A stretch of DNA of 64,000 nucleotides. Source: Ruminococcus sp. (lineage in GTDB: Bacteria; Bacillota; Clostridia; Oscillospirales; Acutalibacteraceae). The DNA lies in the NCBI GenBank assembly GCA_004558485.1, contig SFCS01000014.1, positions 1 through 64,000 of the forward strand, given 5' to 3'. The notes beneath the pieces are model-generated. The model did not search any database and was not told where the DNA came from. It saw nothing but the letters and a program-made list of their open reading frames with translations. Both the position numbers and the translations under genes were made by a program. Each line of letters opens with the position of its first letter. Position 1 is the first letter of the stretch. Positions 15,864 to 24,217 of this stretch are shown here, piece by piece.

Positions 15864-17786
15864 TTGGGACAGATCCATGTTTTAGACAAGCATACCGTGG
15901 AGCTGATCGCTGCCGGCGAGGTGGTGGAACGCCCGTCCTCGGTCATCAAGGAGCTGCTGGAAAACACCGTGGATGCGGGGGCGACGGTCGTGACCGTGGA
16001 GATTCGCAACGGCGGCATCACTTATATGCGCATCACGGACAACGGCTGCGGCATTGCCGGGGAAGATGTTCCGACGGCGTTTTTGCGCCATGCCACCAGT
16101 AAGGTGCGTACAGAGCTCGATCTTGAACATATCGGCACGCTCGGCTTTCGCGGGGAGGCGCTTGCCTCCATTGCGGCGGTCGCGGATGTACAGCTCACCA
16201 CCTGTACAGATGAAAGCGGTGCCGGAACGGTCTATCGCATCGTCGGTGGCGAGGAGCGGCAATATGAGGAGATCGGCGCGCCGAAGGGGACGACCATCAC
16301 AGTGTCCGACCTGTTCTTCAATGTGCCCGCCCGCATGAAGTTTCTCAAAAAGGATGTCAGCGAGGGCAACGCCGTTGCTGCGGTGGTGCAGCGCATCGCG
16401 CTGTCTCATCCCGAAATTTCTTTCCGCTTTTTGCGGGATGGCAGACAGGAATTGTTCACGCCGGGAGACGGGAAGCTCTTTTCCTGTGTGTATGCGGTGC
16501 TCGGAAAGGATTTTGCCAACAACGCCGTCAGTGTGGACTATACGCTGGAGGGCGTGCATGTTTCGGGCTTTGTCTGCAAGCCGTCCGCTACGCGCGCCAA
16601 CCGCACCATGCAGCACTTTTTCATCAACGGCAGATATGTCAAGACCTCGACGGCGGCGGTGGCGATGGAGCGCGCTTATCACGGCATGATCATGGTCGGG
16701 CGCTTTCCGACCTGTGTACTGCACCTGGAGCTGCCGCCGGAGGCGGTGGATGTGAATGTGCACCCCGCAAAGATTGAGGTGCGGTTTGTCAACGAAAAAC
16801 CGGTCTTTGACGCCGTATATCACGGCGTGCGTTCGGCATTGCAGGCTGTACCGTCTCCCGCACCGACGCACAGCACCCCCGCAAAACAGCATGCGGACAG
16901 CGCCTTTCTGCGCAGGGATGTGCCGCAAAGGGAGACCGTGCAGACGGTGTTTTCCGCATTTTCCAAACCGACGGTGACGCCGCCCGCGCCGAAAACCGTG
17001 CCGCCTGTTGTAAAACAGACATTCCCGTCACCGATGACGGTGAGGGACGATACGGCGGCGGTGCGCCCCTCCATCGACATCACCGTGGAAGAGCCGTCTC
17101 TTGTGTCGCCGCAGCCGACTGCTGTGAAATCGACCGTTCCCGCCGCGCCGATGCACACGCCGACGCCGGTAACGGTGCAGCCGCAGCAGGAGGAAAAGGC
17201 TGTAACGGAAAACACCTTTACACCGCCGCGCATCCTCGGTGAGCTGTTCACGACCTACATTTTGGCAGAGCACGGGGACGCGCTCCTCGTTATCGATAAG
17301 CACGCCGCGCACGAGCGGATATTGTACAACGATCTCAAAAAGGTGCAGGAGACGGCGTCACAGATGCTGTTGGAGCCGGTAGCGGTGCCGCTGTCGGCGG
17401 ATGCCTGCAATGCCGTTTTGGAGGAGCTGCCGCTTTTGCAAAAGGCGGGCTATATTCTCGAAGAATTCGGCAGCATGACCGTGCTCGTGCGGGCTGTGCC
17501 GACCGTGCTGGCGGGGTGCGATGTCGTCTCTGTAATCGAGGAGATCGCCGGTGGGCTTGTTTCCGGCAGACGGGATGCGATGACCGCCAAGGAGGATTGG
17601 CTGTATCATTCCATCGCCTGCCGCGCGGCGATCAAGGCGGGGGATGCCACCACGCCGCAGGAGCTGCAAGCGCTCGCGGAGCGCGTGCTGACCGACTCCG
17701 ATGTGCGTTTTTGTCCACACGGGCGACCGGTGAGCTTTACTATGACGAAAAAGGAATTCGAAAAACAATTCGGCAGAATTCCGTGA
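15864..17786 (+). CDS. mutL: DNA mismatch repair protein MutL
   Basis: 640 residues. GHKL ATPase domain with RPSSVIKELLENTVDAGA, DNGCGI and LGFRGEALASIA, a Pro-rich linker from about residue 330 to 450, then the C-terminal endonuclease/dimerisation domain. In the endonuclease motif DQHAxxExxxxE the sequence reads DKHAAHERILYN from residue 478, so the usual Gln and final Glu are Lys and Asn. ACRAAIKAG and FCPHGRP motifs are intact. The start is TTG 15864 behind AAAGGAG, giving the standard N-terminus (IHVLDKHTVELIAAGEVVERP). Confidence 0.95.
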   Translation: MGQIHVLDKHTVELIAAGEVVERPSSVIKELLENTVDAGATVVTVEIRNGGITYMRITDNGCGIAGEDVPTAFLRHATSKVRTELDLEHIGTLGFRGEALASIAAVADVQLTTCTDESGAGTVYRIVGGEERQYEEIGAPKGTTITVSDLFFNVPARMKFLKKDVSEGNAVAAVVQRIALSHPEISFRFLRDGRQELFTPGDGKLFSCVYAVLGKDFANNAVSVDYTLEGVHVSGFVCKPSATRANRTMQHFFINGRYVKTSTAAVAMERAYHGMIMVGRFPTCVLHLELPPEAVDVNVHPAKIEVRFVNEKPVFDAVYHGVRSALQAVPSPAPTHSTPAKQHADSAFLRRDVPQRETVQTVFSAFSKPTVTPPAPKTVPPVVKQTFPSPMTVRDDTAAVRPSIDITVEEPSLVSPQPTAVKSTVPAAPMHTPTPVTVQPQQEEKAVTENTFTPPRILGELFTTYILAEHGDALLVIDKHAAHERILYNDLKKVQETASQMLLEPVAVPLSADACNAVLEELPLLQKAGYILEEFGSMTVLVRAVPTVLAGCDVVSVIEEIAGGLVSGRRDAMTAKEDWLYHSIACRAAIKAGDATTPQELQALAERVLTDSDVRFCPHGRPVSFTMTKKEFEKQFGRIP

Positions 17787-17800
17787 GAGGGGCGAAAGGG

Positions 17801-18757
17801 TTGGAGCAGCAAAAAGCGTTATATCCCGTGATTGCCGGCCCGACCGCCTCCGGAAAAACCGCCCTGGCGGTAGAACTGGCGAAACGCCTTGACGGCGAGA
17901 TCGTCTCTGCCGACTCCATGCAGATCTATGACGGCATTTCCATCGGCACGGCGCGTCCGACGACCGCGGAGATGCAGGGCGTGCCGCACCACCTTCTGGG
18001 CTTTTTGCCGCTGTCAGCCGCCTACAGCGTCGCGCAATATGTCAAGGACGCCAAAAGGGTCATCGCGGAGATCGAGGGGCGGGGAAAGCTCCCCGTTCTT
18101 TGCGGCGGTACGGGACTGTATTTGCAGTCGCTCATTGAGAATATCACTTTTTCGGACGCCGCTGTCAGCTCAGAGGAGCTGCGGCGTGAACTGCGTGCGC
18201 AGTTTGAAAGAGAAGGCGGCGCGGCGCTGCTTGCCGCGCTGCGCGCGGTCGATCCCGAAACGGCGCAAAAGCTGCACGAAAACGATGTGGGCCGCATCAT
18301 CCGTGCTCTGGAGGTCTACCGCCTGACGGGGCACACGATCAGCGAGCAGGCGGCGTGCTCCCGCGCCGTTCCGGCGGACTTCGATGTCTGCATGCTGGTG
18401 CTGGATTTCCGCGACCGGGAAAAGCTGTATGCCCGCATAAATGCGCGGGTGGACAGCATGGTGGAAAACGGATTGCTTAAGGAGGCAAGGGCGGTTTTGT
18501 CCGGTCAGTTCGCGCCGACGGCGATGCAGGCGATCGGGTATAAAGAGCTGAAGCCCTATTTTGACGGCGCGCTTTCACTTGAAGAGGCGCTGGAAAACCT
18601 GAAAAAGAGCACCAGGCATTACGCCAAGCGGCAGCTTTCCTGGTTTCGACGGATGCCGCAGACGCAGTTTTTGTATGTCGATGACTGTGCGCGGCAGGAA
18701 GATTTGGCGGACGCGGCGCTTACCGTTTGGAAAAAGAGAAAGGAGGAGCACGCATGA
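17801..18757 (+). CDS. miaA: tRNA dimethylallyltransferase
   Basis: 318 residues. It transfers the isopentenyl group to A37 of tRNAs, producing the substrate of MiaB at the head of the operon. P-loop AGPTASGKTALAVELAKRL, then GEIVSADSMQIYDGISIGTARPT (quoted parts: VSADSMQIYDG), VLCGGTGLYLQSLI-type block and AMQAIGYKEL. TTG 17801 is chosen, with GAGAGGGG eight bases upstream; an in-frame GTG at 17783 lacks a site. It begins 14 bp after mutL and its stop overlaps the next start. Confidence 0.95.
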   Translation: MEQQKALYPVIAGPTASGKTALAVELAKRLDGEIVSADSMQIYDGISIGTARPTTAEMQGVPHHLLGFLPLSAAYSVAQYVKDAKRVIAEIEGRGKLPVLCGGTGLYLQSLIENITFSDAAVSSEELRRELRAQFEREGGAALLAALRAVDPETAQKLHENDVGRIIRALEVYRLTGHTISEQAACSRAVPADFDVCMLVLDFRDREKLYARINARVDSMVENGLLKEARAVLSGQFAPTAMQAIGYKELKPYFDGALSLEEALENLKKSTRHYAKRQLSWFRRMPQTQFLYVDDCARQEDLADAALTVWKKRKEEHA

Positions 18758-19974
18758 AAACGCTTTTGAAACGCCTTTTGACATTTTTGGTGTCGCTGAC
18801 GCTTTTGACCTATGTGTTCATGCAGCTGTATCCGCTTTTCTATTCCTCCGTCAGCTCCGAGGTCGTCAACACCTATACCGCCTATGAGATGCTGACGGTG
18901 GACTGCGTTGCCATCCGCAATGAGACCACCGTGCCGCTCAATACCTCCAATTATGTGTACTATACGGTGCAAAACGGCACGCGCGTCGCCAACGGCGGCA
19001 CAATCGCCGAGATCTATACGGGGCAGAACGATGCCCTGGTGAAAAAGCAGCTTGCGGCGCTTGACGAGGAGCTGAGCGCTCTGCAGGACATTGCAACGCT
19101 CGGCAGCAGTGGCATCGCCGGACTCGATATCCTCAACACGCAGATCTCGCTGGCGATGGAAGAACTGGTGCAGGACAGCGACGCGGCGACGATGGAGTTG
19201 ATCGCCACGCTGCGGCAACGGCTCGTCACCCTCATCAACAAAAAACAGGTCGTCACGGGGAAGGACACGGACTTTTCCGCCCGCATTGCGGCGCTGCAGG
19301 CGCAGCGCTCCGCCCTACAGGGCGCAAACAAGGCAGCGGCGGCGGTGGTGAAAGCGCCGGTCGCAGGCTATTTTGTCAACACCGTGGACGGCATGGAGGA
19401 TCTGCTCAAGGTGCAGAATGTTGCGGACATGACCACTGACAATGTCCGCACGGCGCTGCAAACGCAGTTTTCCGGCGGCAGCACGGCATATGCCGGAAAG
19501 ATTGTCGGGGATTATGCATGGTATCTCGCCTGCGTGGTGCCGGGAACATATGCCACGGCGCTGGCGAAGGATAAGAGCCTGTATGTCCGCCTGCCGTTTG
19601 TGACCGACGAGGAGATACCGGTGACGGTGGTGGGATGCAACCGCGACGCCGAGGGCAATCTCGCCGTCATTTTTGAGTGTGTGAACATGTCCGAGGCGCT
19701 TTCCTCCATTCGGCACGAGTCGATGGAAATCCTGCTTGTCAAGCACAAGGGGCTGCGCGTGCCGAAGCGCGCCATCACGACCGACGCGGAGCAGCACATC
19801 GGCGTCTATATCCGTGCAGGCGATGTGGTGCGGTTCCGTCGCATCGAACAGGAATACGGCGATGCCGCGGATTATGTGATCTGTAAGGAAAACGGGCAGA
19901 GCGGCTATCTGCGTCTGTATGACGATGTTATAACGGAAGGGAGCAATTTGTATGACGGAAAGCTCATTCGTTAA
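18754..19974 (+). CDS. HlyD-family membrane fusion-like protein
   Basis: 406 residues. One N-terminal membrane anchor (about residues 8-28), then a biotinyl/lipoyl-like hairpin seen in YYTVQNGTRVANGGTIAEIY and VVKAPVAGYFVNTVDGME, separated by a coiled-coil region of about 130 residues rich in Leu, Gln and Ala. This is the architecture of HlyD-type adaptor subunits, but no ABC transporter or permease is nearby. It overlaps miaA by ATGA and yggS by 23 bp, so it is embedded in the division operon; a cell-envelope role in division is only inference. AAAGGAGGAG precedes the ATG. Confidence 0.75.
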   Translation: MKTLLKRLLTFLVSLTLLTYVFMQLYPLFYSSVSSEVVNTYTAYEMLTVDCVAIRNETTVPLNTSNYVYYTVQNGTRVANGGTIAEIYTGQNDALVKKQLAALDEELSALQDIATLGSSGIAGLDILNTQISLAMEELVQDSDAATMELIATLRQRLVTLINKKQVVTGKDTDFSARIAALQAQRSALQGANKAAAAVVKAPVAGYFVNTVDGMEDLLKVQNVADMTTDNVRTALQTQFSGGSTAYAGKIVGDYAWYLACVVPGTYATALAKDKSLYVRLPFVTDEEIPVTVVGCNRDAEGNLAVIFECVNMSEALSSIRHESMEILLVKHKGLRVPKRAITTDAEQHIGVYIRAGDVVRFRRIEQEYGDAADYVICKENGQSGYLRLYDDVITEGSNLYDGKLIR

Positions 19975-20656
19975 AGAAAACCTGCAAGCGGTGAGGGAGC
20001 GCATGGAAAAAGCCTGCGCTGCCGCCGGTCGGTCTGCCGATACGGTGGAGCTGCTTGCGGTGACAAAGACGGTGGATCCCGTGTATATCAACGAGGCGAT
20101 CGCCTGCGGGGTGACACAGATCGGAGAAAACCGCGTGCAGGAATATCTCGGAAAAAGAGATGCGCTGCATCTTTCCGGTGTGAAAACGCACCTCATCGGG
20201 CATTTGCAGACCAACAAGGTCAAGGCGATCGTCGGCGCGGTGGATATGATCCAGTCGGTGGACAGCCTGCATCTGGCGCAGGCAATCAGTAATGCGTCCA
20301 CGGCGCGCGGCATCAAAACGGATGTGCTTGTGGAGGTGAACATCGGCAGAGAGCCGCAAAAGAGCGGCGTTCTGCCGGAGGAGCTGCCGGCGCTCTTGGA
20401 AAATCTGGCGCCGCTTGCGGGGATTTCGGTGCGCGGTATGATGACCGTACCGCCGATTTTGGAAAAAGAATATGAAAAAAGAAAAATATTTTCGGAAATG
20501 TATCAACTGTTTATTGACAACAGCACCAAAAAAATAGATAATATAGATATGCATATCCTTTCTATGGGTATGTCCGGAGATTATTATGAGGCGATATTGG
20601 AGGGTGCGACTGTTGTGCGCATCGGTACAGCCATCTTCGGTCATCGCCACTATTAA
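19952..20656 (+). CDS. YggS/YlmE-family PLP-binding protein
   Basis: 234 residues. Family members (PROSC/YggS) bind pyridoxal phosphate and keep vitamin B6 and amino-acid pools balanced. PLP lysine in LLAVTKTVDP near residue 37, ENRVQEYLGK, HLIGHLQTNKVK, and the phosphate-binding SMGMSGDYYEAI plus VRIGTAIFG. ATG 19952 lies inside the end of the HlyD-like gene behind GAAGGGAG. Bases 20460-20580 are markedly AT-rich against the rest of the gene, although the frame and family motifs are intact there. Confidence 0.93.
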   Translation: MTESSFVKENLQAVRERMEKACAAAGRSADTVELLAVTKTVDPVYINEAIACGVTQIGENRVQEYLGKRDALHLSGVKTHLIGHLQTNKVKAIVGAVDMIQSVDSLHLAQAISNASTARGIKTDVLVEVNIGREPQKSGVLPEELPALLENLAPLAGISVRGMMTVPPILEKEYEKRKIFSEMYQLFIDNSTKKIDNIDMHILSMGMSGDYYEAILEGATVVRIGTAIFGHRHY

Positions 20657-20673
20657 AAACGGAGGTACGAACT

Positions 20674-21120
20674 ATGGGATTTTTAGATAAGCTGGTGGAC
20701 GCCATCAACAAAGATCCGGAGGACGAGCTGGACAACGAGCCGGAGCTGCAGGAGGAAGAAACCATCACGAAGAAAAAAGAAATCATGAACTTTGCCGACG
20801 ACGAGCCGCGCAAGAGCAACAAGGTCGTGAACATTCATGCCACGGCGCAGCTGCAGGTCGTGCTCGTAAAGCCGGAGCGCTTTGACGACGCCAGCACGGT
20901 CGCCGATCATTTGAATGCCAAGCGGACGGTCGTTCTCAACCTGGAGTCCGCCAACAAGGATGTGGCGCGCCGTATTCTCGACTTTTTGAGCGGCGTTGCC
21001 TATGCCAACGACGGGCAGATCAAAAAGGTCGCCAACTGCACCTTCATCATCACCCCGTATAATGTCGGCGTGATGGGCGATCTTTTGGACGAACTGGAGA
21101 ATAATGGGCTCTACTTCTGA
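20674..21120 (+). CDS. sepF: cell division protein SepF
   Basis: 148 residues. SepF bundles FtsZ filaments and tethers them to the membrane. The N-terminal amphipathic helix (MGFLDKLVDAIN) is the membrane anchor, followed by an acidic linker, and the DUF552 core from about residue 60 (ERFDDASTVADHLNAKRTVVLNLES, quoted in part: DDASTVADHL; then DVARRILDFLSGVAYAN). ATG 20674 follows GGAGG. The end overlaps ylmH by 17 bp. Order yggS-sepF-ylmH-divIVA is conserved in Gram-positives. Confidence 0.95.
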   Translation: MGFLDKLVDAINKDPEDELDNEPELQEEETITKKKEIMNFADDEPRKSNKVVNIHATAQLQVVLVKPERFDDASTVADHLNAKRTVVLNLESANKDVARRILDFLSGVAYANDGQIKKVANCTFIITPYNVGVMGDLLDELENNGLYF

Positions 21121-21859
21121 GGATAAATGGCTTTCGGCGCGTGTTGCGGACGCCATCACCCTTTGCGATCGGCAGAGCTGCCCGCACTTTGTCGGCTTTC
21201 TCGATGAAGGACAAAGGGCGCAGGTCATGCCGCTTTTGCAGCGGGAAAAGGCAGTGTCCTTCCGCTTTTTCGGCGGCTTTGACGGGGCGGAGCGCACCGT
21301 TCTCGGTGTGTTCCCGCCGTTCATCGAGCCGGAGGAAGCGCTGTTTCCGCTGCGCGTGCTGAAGTTTTCCTATCGGGCGCAGGCGGCGCTTTCGCACCGC
21401 GATTTTTTGGGGACGATGCTTTCCTGCGGTATCAAGCGGGAGGCAGTCGGCGACATCGTGTGCGGCGCGGGGGAGACGATCGCCGTCGTCAGCGAGGAGG
21501 TCGCCCCTTTTTTGCAGCAGCAGATCGAAAAGGTCGGCGGCGAGGGCGTGACGGTCACGACGGCGGACGGGGAAACGCTGACGGTGGAGAGAAGGTTTCA
21601 ACCGATCAGTGCGACGGTCGCCTCACCGCGGCTCGATAATGTAGTAAAGGCGCTCATGGGCTGCTCGCGGGAAAAGGCTGCCGCCGCCATCGTCGGCGGA
21701 CTTGTCAGCGTCAATCATGTGCCGTACGACGCGGTTGCGAAAACGGTTGTCGAGGGCGATATTCTGTCGCTGCGCGGCGTCGGCAGATTTCGCATCGAGG
21801 CGCTTTCCGCACACACGAAAAAAGGGCGTTTGTTTCTCTCGGCGCAGAAATATCTATAA
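21104..21859 (+). CDS. YlmH-family RNA-binding protein (S4 domain)
   Basis: 251 residues. YlmH proteins have an N-terminal domain and a C-terminal S4 RNA-binding domain, visible here from about residue 180 (ASPRLDNVVKALMGCSREKAAAAI, quoted part RLDNVVKALMG; then GLVSVNHVPYD and DILSLRGVGRFRIE). In B. subtilis YlmH has been linked to ribosome rescue. The ATG at 21104 overlaps the end of sepF. The small membrane gene ylmG that often separates sepF from ylmH is absent. Confidence 0.9.
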   Translation: MGSTSEDKWLSARVADAITLCDRQSCPHFVGFLDEGQRAQVMPLLQREKAVSFRFFGGFDGAERTVLGVFPPFIEPEEALFPLRVLKFSYRAQAALSHRDFLGTMLSCGIKREAVGDIVCGAGETIAVVSEEVAPFLQQQIEKVGGEGVTVTTADGETLTVERRFQPISATVASPRLDNVVKALMGCSREKAAAAIVGGLVSVNHVPYDAVAKTVVEGDILSLRGVGRFRIEALSAHTKKGRLFLSAQKYL

Positions 21860-21885
21860 AATGACATACTGAAAGGATGATTCCC

Positions 21886-22659
21886 ATGTATACGGCTGAA
21901 GACATCAGAAATATTACCTTTACCAAATCGCTGGGCGGTTATAAGACCGGCGAGGTGGACGATTTTATCGATATTTGTGCGGACACGGTGGAGGAGCTCA
22001 CAAAGACCAACGCCGATCTCAAAAAGAAGATGGAGCTGCTCGCAAACAAGGTCGTGGAATATCGCAACGACGAGGACAGTATTCGCACCGCGCTGCTCAG
22101 CGCGCAGCGGATGGGCGACACCGTTCTGCGGGAAGCCAATCATAAGGCGGGATTGATCCTGGAGGACGCCCGGATCAAAGCGGACAAGATCGAGGAGACC
22201 GCCAAGCAGCAGATCAAGGAACAGATCGACGAGCTGGAGCATCTGAAAAAGCTGGTCGGCGATTTCAGAACGCAGATGCTGAGCGTCTACCGTGAGCATC
22301 TTTCCTTGATCAATGTGCTGCCGGAATATACGCCGCCGAAGGAAGAGACCGAAGAAACGGCACAGACGACGGAAAACGCCGACGCGCCGGAAACGGCAGA
22401 ACCGACGGAGAAAACGCCCGCAGCGGAGCAGACGGAGGAAGAAGTTCCCGTCGCACCGGCCGCCGAAGCCGAGGAAGAACCTGCAGCGTCCATGCCGCTT
22501 TTCAGCTTTGACGCGGTTGAGGAAGAGGAAACGGAAGAGGACGCCGGCGAGGGCAGTCGCTTTTCCAACCTGAAATTCGGCGCAGACTACAGCATCGCCG
22601 ACGATGTTGACGAGGATGCGGAGACGGACAAGCGTTTCGGTCATCGGCGGAAAAGATAA
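21886..22659 (+). CDS. divIVA: DivIVA domain protein
   Basis: 257 residues. DivIVA proteins form coiled-coil oligomers that mark negatively curved membrane at septa and poles. The N-terminal lipid-binding domain reads YTAEDIRNITFTKSLGGYKTGEVDDFID (quoted part: TKSLGGYKTGEVDDF), followed by coiled-coil to about residue 145. The remaining ~110 residues are a Glu/Ala/Pro/Thr-rich acidic tail. ATG 21886 is preferred over 21877 because GAAAGGATG then has normal spacing. Last gene before the operon terminator. Confidence 0.93.
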   Translation: MYTAEDIRNITFTKSLGGYKTGEVDDFIDICADTVEELTKTNADLKKKMELLANKVVEYRNDEDSIRTALLSAQRMGDTVLREANHKAGLILEDARIKADKIEETAKQQIKEQIDELEHLKKLVGDFRTQMLSVYREHLSLINVLPEYTPPKEETEETAQTTENADAPETAEPTEKTPAAEQTEEEVPVAPAAEAEEEPAASMPLFSFDAVEEEETEEDAGEGSRFSNLKFGADYSIADDVDEDAETDKRFGHRRKR

Positions 22660-22665
22660 ACGATA

Positions 22666-22692
22666 AAGCGGCGTAAAACGCCGCTTTTCCTT
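22666..22692 (+). terminator. terminator after divIVA
   Basis: Perfect 9 bp stem AAGCGGCGT/ACGCCGCTT (22666-22674, 22678-22686) with AAA loop, then TTCCTTT. It ends the run begun at miaB. Confidence 0.85.
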
Positions 22693-22711
22693 TGAGAGAG
22701 GTTTTGAAGGT

Positions 22712-23278
22712 ATGAAAAAGTTTTTTGCGGAGTTTTCCTTTCCGCATGCCGCGCGCTACCGTGTGCTGATGCTGGCGCCCGCTGCGCTGCTCGTTTTTCT
22801 CGATCAGCTTTTCAAATGGCTCACCGTCCGCTTTTTGCAGGAGGGACAGGGTGTGCCGCTCATCGAGGGCGTGTTTGAGCTGCTGTATGTGAAAAATCCC
22901 GGTGCTGCTTTCAGCATTTTGGAAAACAAACGGGTTTTCTTTATCCTGCTGACGGTGGCGGTCATGGGCTTTTTGCTGCTGGTGATTTTGAGCGGTCGCT
23001 ATCGGCGGCATATGCTTTTAAATATCAGCTTTGTGCTCGTGCTTGCGGGCGGCATCGGCAATCTCATTGACCGTTGCCGTTTCGGCTATGTGATTGACTA
23101 TCTGTATTTCAAGTGGATCGATTTTCCCGTGTTCAATTTTGCGGATTGCTGTCTTGTGATCGGCGCTGTGCTGATGCTCATTTTCTTCTTTTTCATTTAT
23201 GAGGACACCTCTGTCACCAAAAAAACTGCCAAAAAAGCGGAGGGCACGGATGACGACCGACACATGGAAAATTCCTGA
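22712..23278 (+). CDS. lspA: lipoprotein signal peptidase
   Basis: 188 residues. It cleaves signal peptides of diacylglyceryl-prolipoproteins. Four membrane segments and the two catalytic-Asp motifs, GGIGNLIDRCRFG near residue 115 and VFNFADCCLVIG near residue 143; also KNPGAAFSIL. The cytoplasmic tail of about 25 residues is charged. The start follows the divIVA terminator with AGAGAGG; no clear promoter box was found for it. rluD begins inside its 3' end. Confidence 0.95.
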   Translation: MKKFFAEFSFPHAARYRVLMLAPAALLVFLDQLFKWLTVRFLQEGQGVPLIEGVFELLYVKNPGAAFSILENKRVFFILLTVAVMGFLLLVILSGRYRRHMLLNISFVLVLAGGIGNLIDRCRFGYVIDYLYFKWIDFPVFNFADCCLVIGAVLMLIFFFFIYEDTSVTKKTAKKAEGTDDDRHMENS

Positions 23279-24176
23279 CGAGGCGGTCGGGGAACGGCTG
23301 GATCGCTTTGCGGCGCAAATGTCGGGACTGACGCGCTCCGCCGTACAGAGCCTTGCGGATGACGGTGCTGTCACGGTGAACGGGAAAAAAGCGCCGAAGA
23401 ATTATCGCCTGCGCAGCGGGGATGAGGTCGCGGTCGCCGTGCCCGAACCGACCGTGTATGAGGCAAAACCGGAGAATATCCCGCTTGACATCGTGTATGA
23501 AGATGCCGACCTGCTGGTGGTGAATAAACCGAAGGGCATGGTTGTGCATCCCGCGGCGGGGAATTATGACGGCACGTTGGTGAACGCGCTTTTGTATCAC
23601 TGTCATGATCTTTCCGGCATCAACGGTGTGCTGCGTCCCGGCATCGTGCACCGCATCGATAAGGACACGAGCGGTCTGCTGATCGTTGCCAAGAATGACC
23701 GCGCCCACCAAGGGCTGGCGGAACAAATAAAGGTGCACAGCTTTACACGCATATATGAGGCGATCGTATACGGCAGGCTGCGCGACGACAGCGGCACGGT
23801 CAATGCGCCGATCGGCAGACACCCGACAAAGCGCAAGCAGATGGCGGTGACGCCTGTCAACTCTAAACCGGCGGTGACACACTATGAAGTGATCGCCCGG
23901 TATGACGGCAACACAAAGCACGGCGCTTTCACCCATGTGCGCCTGCGGCTGGAGACGGGGCGAACGCATCAGATCCGCGTCCACATGGCGTCCATCGGGC
24001 ATCCCGTTGTCGGCGATGCCGTCTATGGGCCGGATGCCTATCAAAAGGAGCTGCACGGGCAATGTCTGCACGCCCGCACGATCGGCTTTGTGCATCCCGT
24101 AACCGGCGCGTATCTGGAATTCACGAGTGACCTGCCGCCGTATTTCAAGGACTTTTTGGCATATATCGAAAAATAA
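23250..24176 (+). CDS. rluD: RluA-family 23S rRNA pseudouridine synthase
   Basis: 308 residues. N-terminal S4 domain (GERLDRFAAQMSGLTRSAVQ), then the catalytic domain with the Asp motif GIVHRIDKDTSGLLIVAKND near residue 135 and RLETGRTHQIRVHMA. The RluD assignment (helix 69 of 23S rRNA) is by overall similarity and the lspA-rluD context; RluC/RluB type is less likely. ATG 23250 overlaps lspA by 29 bp behind GCGGAGGGC. It ends on a terminator shared with glnS. Confidence 0.9.
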   Translation: MTTDTWKIPDEAVGERLDRFAAQMSGLTRSAVQSLADDGAVTVNGKKAPKNYRLRSGDEVAVAVPEPTVYEAKPENIPLDIVYEDADLLVVNKPKGMVVHPAAGNYDGTLVNALLYHCHDLSGINGVLRPGIVHRIDKDTSGLLIVAKNDRAHQGLAEQIKVHSFTRIYEAIVYGRLRDDSGTVNAPIGRHPTKRKQMAVTPVNSKPAVTHYEVIARYDGNTKHGAFTHVRLRLETGRTHQIRVHMASIGHPVVGDAVYGPDAYQKELHGQCLHARTIGFVHPVTGAYLEFTSDLPPYFKDFLAYIEK

Positions 24177-24207
24177 AAATTCCCGCTGCGGTGCAGCGGG
24201 AATTTTT
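24175..24207. terminator. bidirectional terminator between rluD and glnS
   Basis: 15 bp perfect stem (24175-24189 with 24193-24207), A-tract on one side and T-tract on the other, so it can end both rluD and the leftward glnS transcript. Confidence 0.9.
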
Positions 24208-24217
24208 CATACTCAGA

